From CAG-791 sp000431495 (GTDB taxonomy: Bacteria > Bacillota > Clostridia > Lachnospirales > Lachnospiraceae), in NCBI GenBank assembly GCA_052117605.1, contig JBQKIT010000006.1: a stretch of 64,000 nucleotides of DNA, one strand, 5' to 3'. The notes under the pieces were generated by a model that saw only the letters and a program-made list of their open reading frames with translations, was not told where the DNA came from and did not search any database. Within the stretch, counting starts at the first letter, position 1. Every line of letters begins with the position of its first letter. Made by a program: the position numbers and the translations under genes. Below are positions 35,579-44,715 of this stretch, piece after piece.

Positions 35579-36355
35579 ATGAACAAATTGTTAACAAATG
35601 TTAAGAAATACCAGTTCATGTTTGAGGAGCTGGTCAAACGTGATTTCAAGCAGAAGTACAAGCGAAGCGTGCTTGGGATGGCATGGTCCGTGCTGTCGCC
35701 GCTTCTGACGCTGCTGGTGATGCATGTCATTTTCTCCAATTTCTTCGGAAAGGACATTCCGCACTACACGACCTACCTGTTTACGGGTAATATCGTGCTG
35801 TCGTATTACAAGGAATCCACGAAGAACGGCATGCAGTCGCTGATGAGCAACGCCAAGATCTTTACGAAGATCAATGTGCCGAAGTACCTCTTTCTTCTGT
35901 CCAAGAATGTGTCGGCGCTGGTGAACTTCGGGCTTACGCTTCTGGTTTATTTTACATTCTGCATCTTCGATGGGATTACATTCCGGCCGACGATGTTTCT
36001 GCTGATTTTTCCGATTCTGTGCCTTCTGATTATGGACATCGGAATCGGAGCCATTCTGTCGGCACTGTTTGTGTTTTTCCGTGACATTCAGTACCTGTAT
36101 GAGGTGTTCCTTACTCTGATCACGTACATGTCCGCTGTTTTTTATTCGGTGGACAAGCTGCCGCACAATCTTCAGCAGCTGCTGTATCTGAATCCGGTGT
36201 ATGTCTATATCAAATACATGCGTCTGATTGTCATTGACGGAATCATTCCTTCTCCTGCGTATCACGCGCTGTGTATTTTTTATGCGCTGTTCTATCTCGG
36301 TATCGGCATGCGGATTTACAAAAAGTGCAATCACTCGTTTCTTTATTATCTTTAA
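35579..36355 (+). CDS. ABC-2 polysaccharide exporter, permease subunit
   Basis: 258 residues with six membrane segments and the family start VKRDFKQKYKRSVLGMAWSVLSP written here as FKQKYKRSVLGMAWS. It resembles TagG/Wzm/RfbA permeases that export undecaprenyl-linked polysaccharide or teichoic acid. The paired ATPase begins 25 nt downstream. There is no clear ribosome site before the ATG. Confidence 0.93.
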   Translation: MNKLLTNVKKYQFMFEELVKRDFKQKYKRSVLGMAWSVLSPLLTLLVMHVIFSNFFGKDIPHYTTYLFTGNIVLSYYKESTKNGMQSLMSNAKIFTKINVPKYLFLLSKNVSALVNFGLTLLVYFTFCIFDGITFRPTMFLLIFPILCLLIMDIGIGAILSALFVFFRDIQYLYEVFLTLITYMSAVFYSVDKLPHNLQQLLYLNPVYVYIKYMRLIVIDGIIPSPAYHALCIFYALFYLGIGMRIYKKCNHSFLYYL

Positions 36356-36379
36356 GAGTACGGCAGAGAAAGGTTTTCC

Positions 36380-37243
36380 ATGTCCAATATTGCAATTGAG
36401 TGCAGCAATGTCAGCATCCGTTATGTGACGGGCGACTTCAAATCCATCGGACTGAAGGAATATGTGATCCGGAAGCTGACCGGAAACTATAAGGTGAAGG
36501 AGTTCTGGGCAGACCGGAATGTGAATTTTGATCTGGAGAAGGGAGAGATGCTCGGCATCATCGGCTCCAACGGTGCGGGAAAGTCCACGCTGTTAAAGGC
36601 GGTCACCGGCATCATGCTGCCGACGGAGGGCGAGATTCACGTAAACGGCACCATTGCAGCTCTTCTGGAGCTTGGGAGCGGCTTTGACAATGACATGACG
36701 GTCCGGGAGAATACCTATCTTCGCGGCGCGCTTCTTGGCTATACGAGAAAGTTTCTGGATGAGAAATACGATGAGATCATTCGGTTTGCGGAGCTCGAGG
36801 AGTTTCAGGATTACTGCTTCAAGCAGCTTTCCTCCGGCATGAAATCCAGACTTGCCTTTTCCATCGCCTGCCTGGTGCACCCGGATATTCTGATTCTGGA
36901 TGAGGTGCTGTCGGTAGGAGACGGTGCATTCCGGAAGAAATCCGGCGATAAGATGCAGGAGATCATTCAGGGAGGCGTGACGGCCATTCTGGTGTCGCAT
37001 GTGATGCCCCAGGTACGGGAGCTGTGCACGAAGATCCTGTGGCTGGATCACGGGAAACAGGTGTGCTTCTCCGGCGATGTGCAGGAGACGTGCGATGCGT
37101 ACGAGTGGTTCCTGGCCCAGAAGAAGAAAACGCCTCCGAAGTCCGAAAAGGAAATCCATGAGATGGCGGCCAAATGGCGCAAAAAGCTCATGGAGGACGA
37201 GAAGAAGGAGAAAGAGAAAGAGAAGAAGGCTCAGAAGCAGTAG
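36380..37243 (+). CDS. ABC-2 polysaccharide exporter, ATP-binding subunit
   Basis: 287 residues of TagH/Wzt type. Walker A GSNGAGKST, signature LSSGMKSRLAF, Walker B DILILDE and a late H-loop SHVMPQ are visible. After about residue 245 there is only a Lys/Glu-rich tail, so the sugar-recognition domain of long Wzt proteins is absent and export should not depend on terminal chain modification. The last 13 nt overlap the 3' end of the opposing SGNH gene; there is no terminator between them. Confidence 0.94.
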   Translation: MSNIAIECSNVSIRYVTGDFKSIGLKEYVIRKLTGNYKVKEFWADRNVNFDLEKGEMLGIIGSNGAGKSTLLKAVTGIMLPTEGEIHVNGTIAALLELGSGFDNDMTVRENTYLRGALLGYTRKFLDEKYDEIIRFAELEEFQDYCFKQLSSGMKSRLAFSIACLVHPDILILDEVLSVGDGAFRKKSGDKMQEIIQGGVTAILVSHVMPQVRELCTKILWLDHGKQVCFSGDVQETCDAYEWFLAQKKKTPPKSEKEIHEMAAKWRKKLMEDEKKEKEKEKKAQKQ

Positions 37244-38715
37244 CTTCCGATGACCTCATCGGTGATGTTGTCATAGAGCACAATCTGCAGTCTCCGGTCC
37301 CGGTGCGAGTAGTCGGTGAGTCCGATCATAAGATTTCCTGCGGCGAAGTCTCCGTTGTACTGAACGCGAAGGGAGTCAGCAGGACCAAGATCCATGGAGA
37401 ACGCCTCCTTTTTGTCGTCATTGTCATGAAGCTTTGTGAGCTCTCCTGCGTGATAGAGCCATTTTCCTCCGGGAGAAGCAATTTCGGTGTTGAAGCCAAG
37501 CGGCTTTAATGCAGGAAGAAGCTCCTCAAAGGAGAGGGCACCCTCCGGCAGGGCGCGTTCATTCCCGGTATCCTCCAGAGAGAGGATCGCGGTGATCCCA
37601 TCTGTCTGTGCGAGAAGAGCACAGAAATCCTGAGCATTGTCGGTATTGTCGAGTGCATAGCGGAACTTGGTCTGGTTCATCCAGGAAAGATCCCGGTTCC
37701 AGATGGCACAGGCTGCATCCGTCCGGCGATCCACCTCCAGATACTGCTCCTGCGGGAGTGTGTCCAGATATGCTTCCAGATATCGTGTGATTTTGGCGGC
37801 GCCGAAGCCGTTCAAATGTCCCGCATCCCGAAAATCCTCCCTGCGGTCAAGGGAAATTTCATTCTCAAGAAGAGAAAAATCAATGACGTCGATTCCAGCA
37901 TCGACGGCATATTGTGTGACGGTGTTGTAAACCGCGCGGTCGTCCTCCGGAACGTCATAGGGGAGAATCGTAAAGACAAGCCGGAAGCCCTTCTTTTCGG
38001 AGAGCCGGATCATCTGGTCCAGCCATTTGCGGTTGCTGTCGGAGAGCGGAGCAGAAAGGCCGGTATCCGTGCAGGGGGTGCTCCAGGATACGTCGGTGTG
38101 CTCCCAGTCGTAGGCCGCGCCCCGTCCAAAGTCATTCAGCGGATATTCCAGAAAGTCGTAGGGCTGGAGCTCACGGTAGCGTGTGTGAACGATGGGCCAG
38201 CGAAGAATGAAATCCTTCTGATCTTCTTTCTCCGCATAGGCGGTGACAAGCTGCACGGAATTGGAGGATGTCCGCATGGAGAGCAGGTTCCGGTAGACGT
38301 TTCCGATGAAGGCATGCTCCTCAAAGGTGAGCGCATAGAGATCGGCGAATACGACCTGCGGCTTCTGCGTTTTCAGAAGCTCAATCAGAGCATGATAGCA
38401 GGAGTCCTTGTCCTGGCCGGAAACCGCCATGTCAAAGGAAGTGACGCCGCGGTCCTCCCACATGACGGCGGGATAGATGCCGGCATAGCAGTGGCTGCTG
38501 CCAAGGAAGGCAACGTCAATGGTATTCTCCGGAGTGTGATACAGCTCGTCATAGGAGGAGATGTAGTTGCCGGTGGTATCCTTCCAGCGGATCACCCGGT
38601 AAACGCCCATCAGCATCAGGGCAGTCAGAAGAGTGAAAAGGATGATATTTCGATAAGAAGCAAATCTGCTGTTTTTATTCATATCAAGGCTCATTTCTTT
38701 GTTTCCGAATTTCAT
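37231..38715 (-). CDS. SGNH/DltD-like acyltransferase partner (second pair)
   Basis: About 494 residues: a membrane segment (ILFTLLTALMLMGVYRVI), then an SGNH-like extracytoplasmic domain with VAFLGSSHCYAG and the late catalytic block DAGHLNGFGAAK. It partners the MBOAT gene directly upstream. The start is uncertain: ATG codons at 38715, 38694 and 38682 all have weak ribosome sites, and the longer frame overlaps the MBOAT stop. The C-terminal ~130 residues are unlike known domains; the first pair of this window has a similarly long extension. Confidence 0.8.
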   Translation of the reverse strand: MKFGNKEMSLDMNKNSRFASYRNIILFTLLTALMLMGVYRVIRWKDTTGNYISSYDELYHTPENTIDVAFLGSSHCYAGIYPAVMWEDRGVTSFDMAVSGQDKDSCYHALIELLKTQKPQVVFADLYALTFEEHAFIGNVYRNLLSMRTSSNSVQLVTAYAEKEDQKDFILRWPIVHTRYRELQPYDFLEYPLNDFGRGAAYDWEHTDVSWSTPCTDTGLSAPLSDSNRKWLDQMIRLSEKKGFRLVFTILPYDVPEDDRAVYNTVTQYAVDAGIDVIDFSLLENEISLDRREDFRDAGHLNGFGAAKITRYLEAYLDTLPQEQYLEVDRRTDAACAIWNRDLSWMNQTKFRYALDNTDNAQDFCALLAQTDGITAILSLEDTGNERALPEGALSFEELLPALKPLGFNTEIASPGGKWLYHAGELTKLHDNDDKKEAFSMDLGPADSLRVQYNGDFAAGNLMIGLTDYSHRDRRLQIVLYDNITDEVIGSYCF

Positions 38716-38770
38716 TATGTACAACCCCGGCAAATACCGGGAAATTTCCGGCGGAAAGAGAGAAGCTTCG

Positions 38771-40255
38771 TCAGAAGCCGGCATAGATGAACTGACCGGA
38801 GCTGAAGTCAATGCCGTATTCTCCGAGAAGAAGAACCGACAAAATCAGAAAAAGACAGACCAGCCACCGAAGCCACAGGCTCTGCGCAGCCAGAAGCTCT
38901 CCGAAGTCGCGCTTTTTTCTTGCCGAAATCAGATCCAAGGCAAGAAGGAGCAGTGTTCCGAGGGTGAGGATGTTGAATTCCAGATGAACAAGGCCGAAGG
39001 CATAGATGTCTTCATTGAACAGAACCCAGGGATCCCAGCGCGTGAACATGCGGTTCAGGAAGTAGATTGCATTCGAAAGAGAGCCTGCGCGTAAGAAGAT
39101 CCAGGCAAACGATGTCAGAAGAAAGGTCCACAGAATTCTTCCGAGCCGAAAGCTGAAGGTGTTCTCCCGGATGCCGGTCCGGATGCAGAGCTTTCTGCGA
39201 AGTGGCTTCAGGAGGTCTCCGAGGATCTGATACAGCCCGTGAAGGCCTCCCCAGATGACAAAGGACCAGGAGGCTCCGTGCCAGATGCCGCTGACGAGGA
39301 AGGTGATCATGACGTTGCGGTATTTGCGGATGCGTGAGCATCTGCTTCCGCCAAGCGGAATGTAAATATAATCGCGCAGCCAGGTGCTCAGAGAGATATG
39401 CCAGCGCCTCCAGAAGCCGGCAATGCTCTCTGCAAAATACGGTGTCTGGAAATTGGCATCCAGCTCCAGACCAAGAATTCTTGCAGCGCCGATCGCGATG
39501 GCGGAGTAGCCTGCAAAATCCGCATAGATCTGAAGGGAGAAGGCAAGGGCAGCGATGACGGTCTCCACGGTTCCGCAGGTAAAAAGATTCTGCCAGATAT
39601 TGTCCACGAAAATTCCTGCGCGGTCGGAGATGACCATCTTCATAAAAAAGCCCCACAGCATCAGGGAAAAGCCGGAGGATATGTGAAGATAAGAGGGCTT
39701 TTCGGCCTCCGGGAGTCTTCGAATCTGCGGAAGAAGGCGGTCTGCTCTTGCAATCGGTCCTGCTGTGATCTGCGGAAAGAAGCTGATAAAGAGTGCATAG
39801 TCAGGAAAGCTTCGCTCGGCAGAGATTTTCCCGTGGAAGACATCGGCGAGATAGCCGATGGTCTGGAACAGGTAAAAGGAGATTCCGATCGGAAGAATCA
39901 GGGAAAAGCCGGAGGCAATCGGCTTCTGTCCCAATGCGGTAAGCAGCGCATTGACATTCTCAAGAAGGAAGCCTGTGTATTTGAAGACAACAAGGATCAG
40001 AACAAGAAGTACGACAGAGCCGACAAAGCATCTCTTGCGGGCGGACGGTTTTTTTGCATGCTCCATCCAAAGGCCGGACAGAAAGCCGATTCCGATGACC
40101 GGTGCCAGTACGAGAAGAAAACGCACGTCGAAGCCAAGATAAAAGAAAAGGCTGCAGAGCAAAAGCCAGTTTCTGCGAAATTTACCGGGAAGAAAGCGGA
40201 ACACCAGAACAGAGAAAAAGAAGAATATCACAAAATCAGCGGATTGAAAGAGCAT
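38771..40255 (-). CDS. MBOAT-family membrane O-acyltransferase (complete)
   Basis: 494 residues with about ten membrane segments. The MBOAT blocks FFPQITAGPIARADRLLPQI, WHISLSTWLRDYIYIPLGG and the active-site histidine in SGIWHGASW are all present. It is expected to pass acetyl groups outward for the SGNH partner immediately downstream, modifying the polymer made by the neighbouring genes. The ATG at 40255 lies near an AT-rich region shared with the divergent epimerase gene. Confidence 0.94.
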   Translation of the reverse strand: MLFQSADFVIFFFFSVLVFRFLPGKFRRNWLLLCSLFFYLGFDVRFLLVLAPVIGIGFLSGLWMEHAKKPSARKRCFVGSVVLLVLILVVFKYTGFLLENVNALLTALGQKPIASGFSLILPIGISFYLFQTIGYLADVFHGKISAERSFPDYALFISFFPQITAGPIARADRLLPQIRRLPEAEKPSYLHISSGFSLMLWGFFMKMVISDRAGIFVDNIWQNLFTCGTVETVIAALAFSLQIYADFAGYSAIAIGAARILGLELDANFQTPYFAESIAGFWRRWHISLSTWLRDYIYIPLGGSRCSRIRKYRNVMITFLVSGIWHGASWSFVIWGGLHGLYQILGDLLKPLRRKLCIRTGIRENTFSFRLGRILWTFLLTSFAWIFLRAGSLSNAIYFLNRMFTRWDPWVLFNEDIYAFGLVHLEFNILTLGTLLLLALDLISARKKRDFGELLAAQSLWLRWLVCLFLILSVLLLGEYGIDFSSGQFIYAGF

Positions 40256-40289
40256 AAAAGCCTCCGGGGATTAAAAGTTATCGTGTGCG

Positions 40290-40312
40290 AAAGATATACA
40301 ATATTATATAAT
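40290..40312. promoter_or_regulatory. AT-rich divergent promoter region
   Basis: ATATTATATAATA is almost palindromic and supplies TATAAT on both strands (plus: 40307-40312). On the minus strand TTTAAA lies 18 nt upstream of it. It separates the MBOAT and epimerase genes. Confidence 0.4.
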
Positions 40313-40342
40313 AGAACAGATAATGATTTAAAGGAATGGGAT

Positions 40343-41518
40343 ATGCATACAGAAGACAGAGAAGACTGGAATATGGAAGAAACAGGAAAACAGGAGCTGG
40401 AGGCGCCGGCGGATCCGATCCTTCAGGAGGATCTTGACCGCGTGGCAGATGATGCGCTTCTTGAGAAGGCGCTGAGAGTAAAGCGGATTCTTGTGACCGG
40501 GGCGACGGGGCTTGTCGGCTCCTGGCTGATCCGTGCACTCGCCTGCATGAACCGGCGGCATGGAAGCGGGATGAAGATATACGGCGTGATCCGAAATGCC
40601 GCCAAGGCGGATGCGATTTACGGAGATTCCTTCCGGACAAGAGAGGATGTACGCTTTCTTACAGCGAACATCACGTCACCTGATTTTGCAGAGAAGGTGC
40701 GGAATGAGAGCGGGGAGCTTGACCTTGTCATTCACGGCGCGGCGGTCACCGCTTCGAAAATGATGGTTGAGCAGCCGGTTGAGACGATCATGACGGCCAT
40801 CGAGGGGACAAGAAATGTTCTGGAGCTTGCAAAAGCCGCAGGCGCGCAGCGTTTTGTCTATCTGTCCAGCATGGAAATGTACGGAACGCTTGCGGATGAG
40901 AGCGGCAGGGACATTCCGGCGACGGAGGACCGGCTCGGCTTTCTGGATCTTACGAAGGTGCGCACGGATTATCCGGAGAGCAAGAGAATGTGTGAGAATC
41001 TGTGCATTGGCTTTGGTCATGAGTATGGCCTTTCTGTCATGATTGCGCGGCTGTCGCAGACCTTCGGGGCGGGCATTCTGCCGTGGGAGAATCGTGTTTT
41101 CTCTCAGTTCGCAAGAAGCGCGATGCAGGGCACGGACATCGTTCTGCATACGAAGGGGCTTTCCGAGGGAAATTACTGCTACACGAGAGACTCGGTGCGC
41201 GGCATTCTGACGATTGCGGTCCGGGGAGAAGCCGGGCAGGCCTACAATGTGTCGAATGAGAAAACACACACGACCATTGCGAAGATGGCACAGCTTGTGG
41301 CGGAGAAGATTGCCGGCGGAGCAATTCGCGTGGTTTACGATATCCCGGAGACCAATGCCTTTGGGTATGCGGCTGACACGAAGCTGTTTCTGGATGCATC
41401 GAAGCTTCGTGCACTTGGCTGGGAGCCGGAGGCGAATCTGGAGGAAATGTACCGCAGACTCATCGCTTCCATGAAGTATTCCATGGAAAACGGCGAGGGC
41501 TGTGGGACCAGAGGCTGA
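40343..41518 (+). CDS. NAD-dependent nucleotide-sugar epimerase/dehydratase
   Basis: 391 residues of the extended short-chain dehydrogenase family: GATGLVGSW for NAD binding (about residue 55), FVYLSSMEMYG and the catalytic YPESK. It acts on an NDP-sugar, but the substrate cannot be assigned. The ATG at 40343 follows AAGGAATGGG; the open frame upstream to 39398 is opposite the MBOAT gene and is rejected. An N-terminal stretch of about 45 charged residues precedes the Rossmann domain. Confidence 0.88.
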   Translation: MHTEDREDWNMEETGKQELEAPADPILQEDLDRVADDALLEKALRVKRILVTGATGLVGSWLIRALACMNRRHGSGMKIYGVIRNAAKADAIYGDSFRTREDVRFLTANITSPDFAEKVRNESGELDLVIHGAAVTASKMMVEQPVETIMTAIEGTRNVLELAKAAGAQRFVYLSSMEMYGTLADESGRDIPATEDRLGFLDLTKVRTDYPESKRMCENLCIGFGHEYGLSVMIARLSQTFGAGILPWENRVFSQFARSAMQGTDIVLHTKGLSEGNYCYTRDSVRGILTIAVRGEAGQAYNVSNEKTHTTIAKMAQLVAEKIAGGAIRVVYDIPETNAFGYAADTKLFLDASKLRALGWEPEANLEEMYRRLIASMKYSMENGEGCGTRG

Positions 41519-41597
41519 AAGGCAACAGACGGGGAAGAAAAGGAAAATAGAAGCGAAAAGGTTACAGACGGGGAAAAGGAAGAGACAGGAAAGATAC

Positions 41598-42764
41598 ATG
41601 GCATTTTCCGAGAATAAGAAAAAAGAAAAGAATAAGCCGTTCCGGGTGGCAATGATCGGGCATAAGCGCGTGCCGTCCCGTGAGGGCGGTGTAGAGGTGG
41701 TGGTCTGGGAGCTTGCGACAAGGCTTCGGGACAAGGGCTTTGATGTGGAGTGCTACAACCGGGCGGGGTACCGGATGAAGCATTCGGATTATGACCGGAT
41801 TCCGGGGAAACCCGGGTACTACCGTGACGGAGTCCGGATTCTGATTACGCCGACTGTGTCGAACGGGAAGCTGAATGCGATTATTTATTCATTTTTTGCA
41901 ACGGTCCGTGCACTGTTCGGTCGTTACGATGTGATTCATTTTCATGCGGAGGGCCCGTGCCTGATGTGCTGGCTGCCGAAGCTTTTCGGGATCCGCGTGG
42001 TTGCCACGATTCACGGACTCGACTGGCAGCGGGCAAAATGGGGGCATTTTGCCTCCCGCATGCTTCAGGCCGGAGAGAAGATGGCGGCGAGGCACGCCGA
42101 TGAGGTCATTGTTCTGTCCAAGAATCTTCAGGAGTACTTCCTTGAGAGGTACGGAAGAGAAACGCATTTTATTCCGAACGGCATTGCAAGGCCGCAGCGG
42201 ATGGAGGCGAAGGAGATCACAAAGCGATGGGGCCTTGAGAAGGATGACTATATCATGACCCTCTGCCGGATTGTTCCGGAGAAGGGGCTCCACTATCTTC
42301 TTGAGGCATTTCGCGAAATCCCGACGGACAAGAAGCTTCTTCTTGCGGGAGGCCCGTCCAATGCGGTGGAGTATTATGAAGAGATCAAGGCGCTTGCCGC
42401 CCAGGACGACCGGGTGATTCTGGCAGGGCTTGTGGAAGGAAGAACGCTTTCCGAGCTCCTGTCAAATGCGTATGTCTTTGCGCTTCCTTCTGACGTGGAG
42501 GGAATGTCCATCAGCCTTCTGGAAGCGATGAGCTACGGGAACTGCTGTCTGGTTTCGGACATCAAGGAGAGCACTGAGGTGGTGGAGGATCACGCGGCCG
42601 TATTCCGAAAGGGAGACGTTCCGGATCTGAAAAAGCACCTGGAGGAGCTTCTGGATCACCCGGAAGAGGTGGAGCATTACCGGGAGAGCGCTGCCGATTA
42701 CATCTGCGGCAAGTACAACTGGGATGATGTTGTGGAACGGACAAAGGAGCTGTATTTCGGATAA
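41598..42764 (+). CDS. Glycosyltransferase family 4
   Basis: 388 residues: REGGVEVVVWELATRL near the N-terminus, HFHAEGP, and the C-terminal nucleotide-sugar domain with RIVPEKGLHYLLEAF, LPSDVEGMSISLLEAMSYG and a final CGKYNWDDV. GT-B fold, retaining; likely adds a sugar during repeat-unit assembly at the cytoplasmic face. The ATG at 41598 follows AGGAAAG. The 79-nt gap after the epimerase carries two imperfect copies of an ACAGACGGGGAA stretch. Confidence 0.9.
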   Translation: MAFSENKKKEKNKPFRVAMIGHKRVPSREGGVEVVVWELATRLRDKGFDVECYNRAGYRMKHSDYDRIPGKPGYYRDGVRILITPTVSNGKLNAIIYSFFATVRALFGRYDVIHFHAEGPCLMCWLPKLFGIRVVATIHGLDWQRAKWGHFASRMLQAGEKMAARHADEVIVLSKNLQEYFLERYGRETHFIPNGIARPQRMEAKEITKRWGLEKDDYIMTLCRIVPEKGLHYLLEAFREIPTDKKLLLAGGPSNAVEYYEEIKALAAQDDRVILAGLVEGRTLSELLSNAYVFALPSDVEGMSISLLEAMSYGNCCLVSDIKESTEVVEDHAAVFRKGDVPDLKKHLEELLDHPEEVEHYRESAADYICGKYNWDDVVERTKELYFG

Positions 42765-42803
42765 TCGAACGTCCGCAGAAGGACTGCGGGAAAGGCTGGA
42801 TAT

Positions 42804-44234
42804 ATGGGAAGATATTTTGGAACAGACGGTTTTCGCGGGGAAGCAGGCAGTGATCTGACTGCGGTGCACGCCTTTGAAATCGGACGGTTTCTCGGATGGT
42901 ATTACGGCGAGCTGAAAAAGAGCAGAGGCGAGGATGAGCCGGCGAGAATCGTCATCGGCAAGGACACCCGGAGATCCAGCTACATGTATGAGTATTCACT
43001 GGTCGGAGGGCTTGTGGCGAGCGGAGCGGATGCGTATCTTCTCCACGTGACGACAACCCCCTCGATCAGCTACATCACGAGAGTGGATCGCTTTGACTGC
43101 GGCGTGATGATTACGGCAAGCCACAATCCCTTCCATGACAACGGCATCAAGCTGGTGAACCGGATGGGCGAGAAGATGGATGATGAGACCATCGCGCTGA
43201 TTGAGGACTGGCTGGATCATGTGCTGAAGAGAATCGAGGGAGACGAAGAGATCCCCGCTTTTTCGTGCTTTGGAAGGGAATGGAAGGATCTTCCGTTTGC
43301 GGAAGGGGAGAAGATCGGAACGACCATCGATTACATCGCGGGCCGGAATCGTTACATCGGTTATCTGATTTCTCTCGGCGTCTTTGATTTCCGCGGCATG
43401 AAGGTCGGACTTGACTGCGCAAACGGCGGCAGCTGGTCCATTGCCAAGGCTGTCTTCAACGCTCTTGGAGCAGAGACCTATCTGATCGGTGACCGGCCGA
43501 ACGGACTCAACATCAACCGGAATGTCGGCTCCACGCATATTGAGCAGCTGCAGGATTTTGTTCGAGACAATCGTCTGGATGTGGGCTTTGCCTATGACGG
43601 AGATGCAGACCGCTGCCTTGCCGTGGATGAGAAGGGCGATGTGATCACGGGAGATCATATCCTTTATATGTACGCGTGCTACATGAAGGAGAGGGGAAAG
43701 CTTCTGGAGAACACTGTTGTCGCGACAGCCCAGTCGAATTACGGCCTGTTTCAGGCACTGGAGGAGGCCGGCATTGATTATGTCCGGACGAAGGTCGGCG
43801 ACAAATACGTCTATGAGGCGATGAAGCAGAATGGCTACCGCATCGGCGGGGAGCAGACGGGACACATTATTTTCAGCAAGTATTCCACGACAGGAGACGG
43901 TGTCCTGACCTCCCTGAAGGTAATGCAGGTGATGCTCGCGAAGAAGAAAAAGCTCTCCGAGCTTGCAGCGCCGCTCCACCTCTATCCGCAGGTTCAGTAT
44001 TCCGTCCGCGTTGCGGACAAGGACCGTGTGATGCTGGATCCTGACGTCCTCTCTCTTCTTGACGAGACGAAGGGCCATCTGGAGGGAAAGGGCTCCCTTC
44101 TTGTTCGCCCCTCCGGCACCGAGCCGGTGATCCGGGTTGGCGTAGAGGCAGAGACCGGAGAGGAAGCGAAGGCCCTTGCGGATGCCATCGCAGACAGAAT
44201 TCGGAAAAGCGACGGACAGGGGGAGAAAAACTGA
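42804..44234 (+). CDS. glmM: Phosphoglucosamine mutase-type phosphohexomutase
   Basis: Interconverts glucosamine-6-P and glucosamine-1-P for UDP-GlcNAc. The 476-residue protein has MGRYFGTDGFRGEA at the start, the phosphoserine loop ITASHNPFHDNGIK, the metal loop DGDADR and the sugar-phosphate loop RPSGTEPVIRV, the last matching GlmM better than ManB. It is slightly longer than usual (about 450). As the nucleotide-sugar supplier it fits the surrounding surface-polymer genes; a phosphomannomutase role cannot be excluded. Confidence 0.82.
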   Translation: MGRYFGTDGFRGEAGSDLTAVHAFEIGRFLGWYYGELKKSRGEDEPARIVIGKDTRRSSYMYEYSLVGGLVASGADAYLLHVTTTPSISYITRVDRFDCGVMITASHNPFHDNGIKLVNRMGEKMDDETIALIEDWLDHVLKRIEGDEEIPAFSCFGREWKDLPFAEGEKIGTTIDYIAGRNRYIGYLISLGVFDFRGMKVGLDCANGGSWSIAKAVFNALGAETYLIGDRPNGLNINRNVGSTHIEQLQDFVRDNRLDVGFAYDGDADRCLAVDEKGDVITGDHILYMYACYMKERGKLLENTVVATAQSNYGLFQALEEAGIDYVRTKVGDKYVYEAMKQNGYRIGGEQTGHIIFSKYSTTGDGVLTSLKVMQVMLAKKKKLSELAAPLHLYPQVQYSVRVADKDRVMLDPDVLSLLDETKGHLEGKGSLLVRPSGTEPVIRVGVEAETGEEAKALADAIADRIRKSDGQGEKN

Positions 44235-44253
44235 AATATGACCTGCGCAGCGG

Positions 44254-44559
44254 GGGAGCATCATCCCTGAGAGAAAACTTTTATCCGCAGGGATGAAATC
44301 ATCGAGGGAGAATCATCCGTGGGAGAAATTTTTTGGTTGCAGGGATGAAATCAGCAGGGGAAAATCATCCCTGAGAGAAGATTTTTATTCACAGGGATGA
44401 AGTCATCGGGGAAGAATCATCCCTGAGAAAGGATTTTTATCTGCAGGGATGAAATCATCGAGGGAGAATCATCCCTGAGAGAAAACTTTTATCCGCAGGG
44501 ATGAAATCAACGGGGAAGAATCATCCCTGAGAGTGAATTTTTATCCGCAGAGATGAAAT
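44254..44559. repeat. Six-unit array of a 52-nt hairpin repeat
   Basis: Six units of 52 nt start at 44254 and every 52 nt after it. Each has TCATCCCTG and CAGGGATGA (variants in units 2 and 6), which pair as a nine-base stem around an A/T-rich 17-nt loop. Units differ by 3 to 12 bases, and no unique spacers exist, so this is not CRISPR. The same unit and period recur in decayed form at 2257-2382. Confidence 0.88.
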
Positions 44560-44560
44560 A

Positions 44561-44712
44561 AGCATCGGCCGTGCCAACCGCATTGAGTATTATGATATCG
44601 TATCCATCAAAGCTAAGCTGGAAAATGGCGCGGAAATTCTTTATCTGGCATCCCATGCGGTGAAACATACTCAGAATCCGCTGGAAGAGACGCTTCATAA
44701 GGCATATGAGGC
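44561..44712 (+). pseudogene. Fragment resembling a Gfo/Idh/MocA oxidoreductase
   Basis: A start-less frame reads GRANRIEYYDIVSIKAKLEN, then GAEILYLASHAVKHTQNP, which resembles the substrate-domain sheet of NAD-dependent sugar oxidoreductases. It runs straight out of the last hairpin unit and into the 3' end of the opposing gene. About 50 codons remain. Confidence 0.45.
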
Positions 44713-44715
44713 AAA

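Noticed and set aside
39398..40342. Long N-terminal extension of the epimerase
   Set aside because: This part is antisense to the MBOAT gene; the ATG at 40343 with its ribosome site gives a normal protein.
44254..44559. CRISPR array
   Set aside because: The whole unit repeats with drift and there are no unique spacers; no cas genes are nearby.
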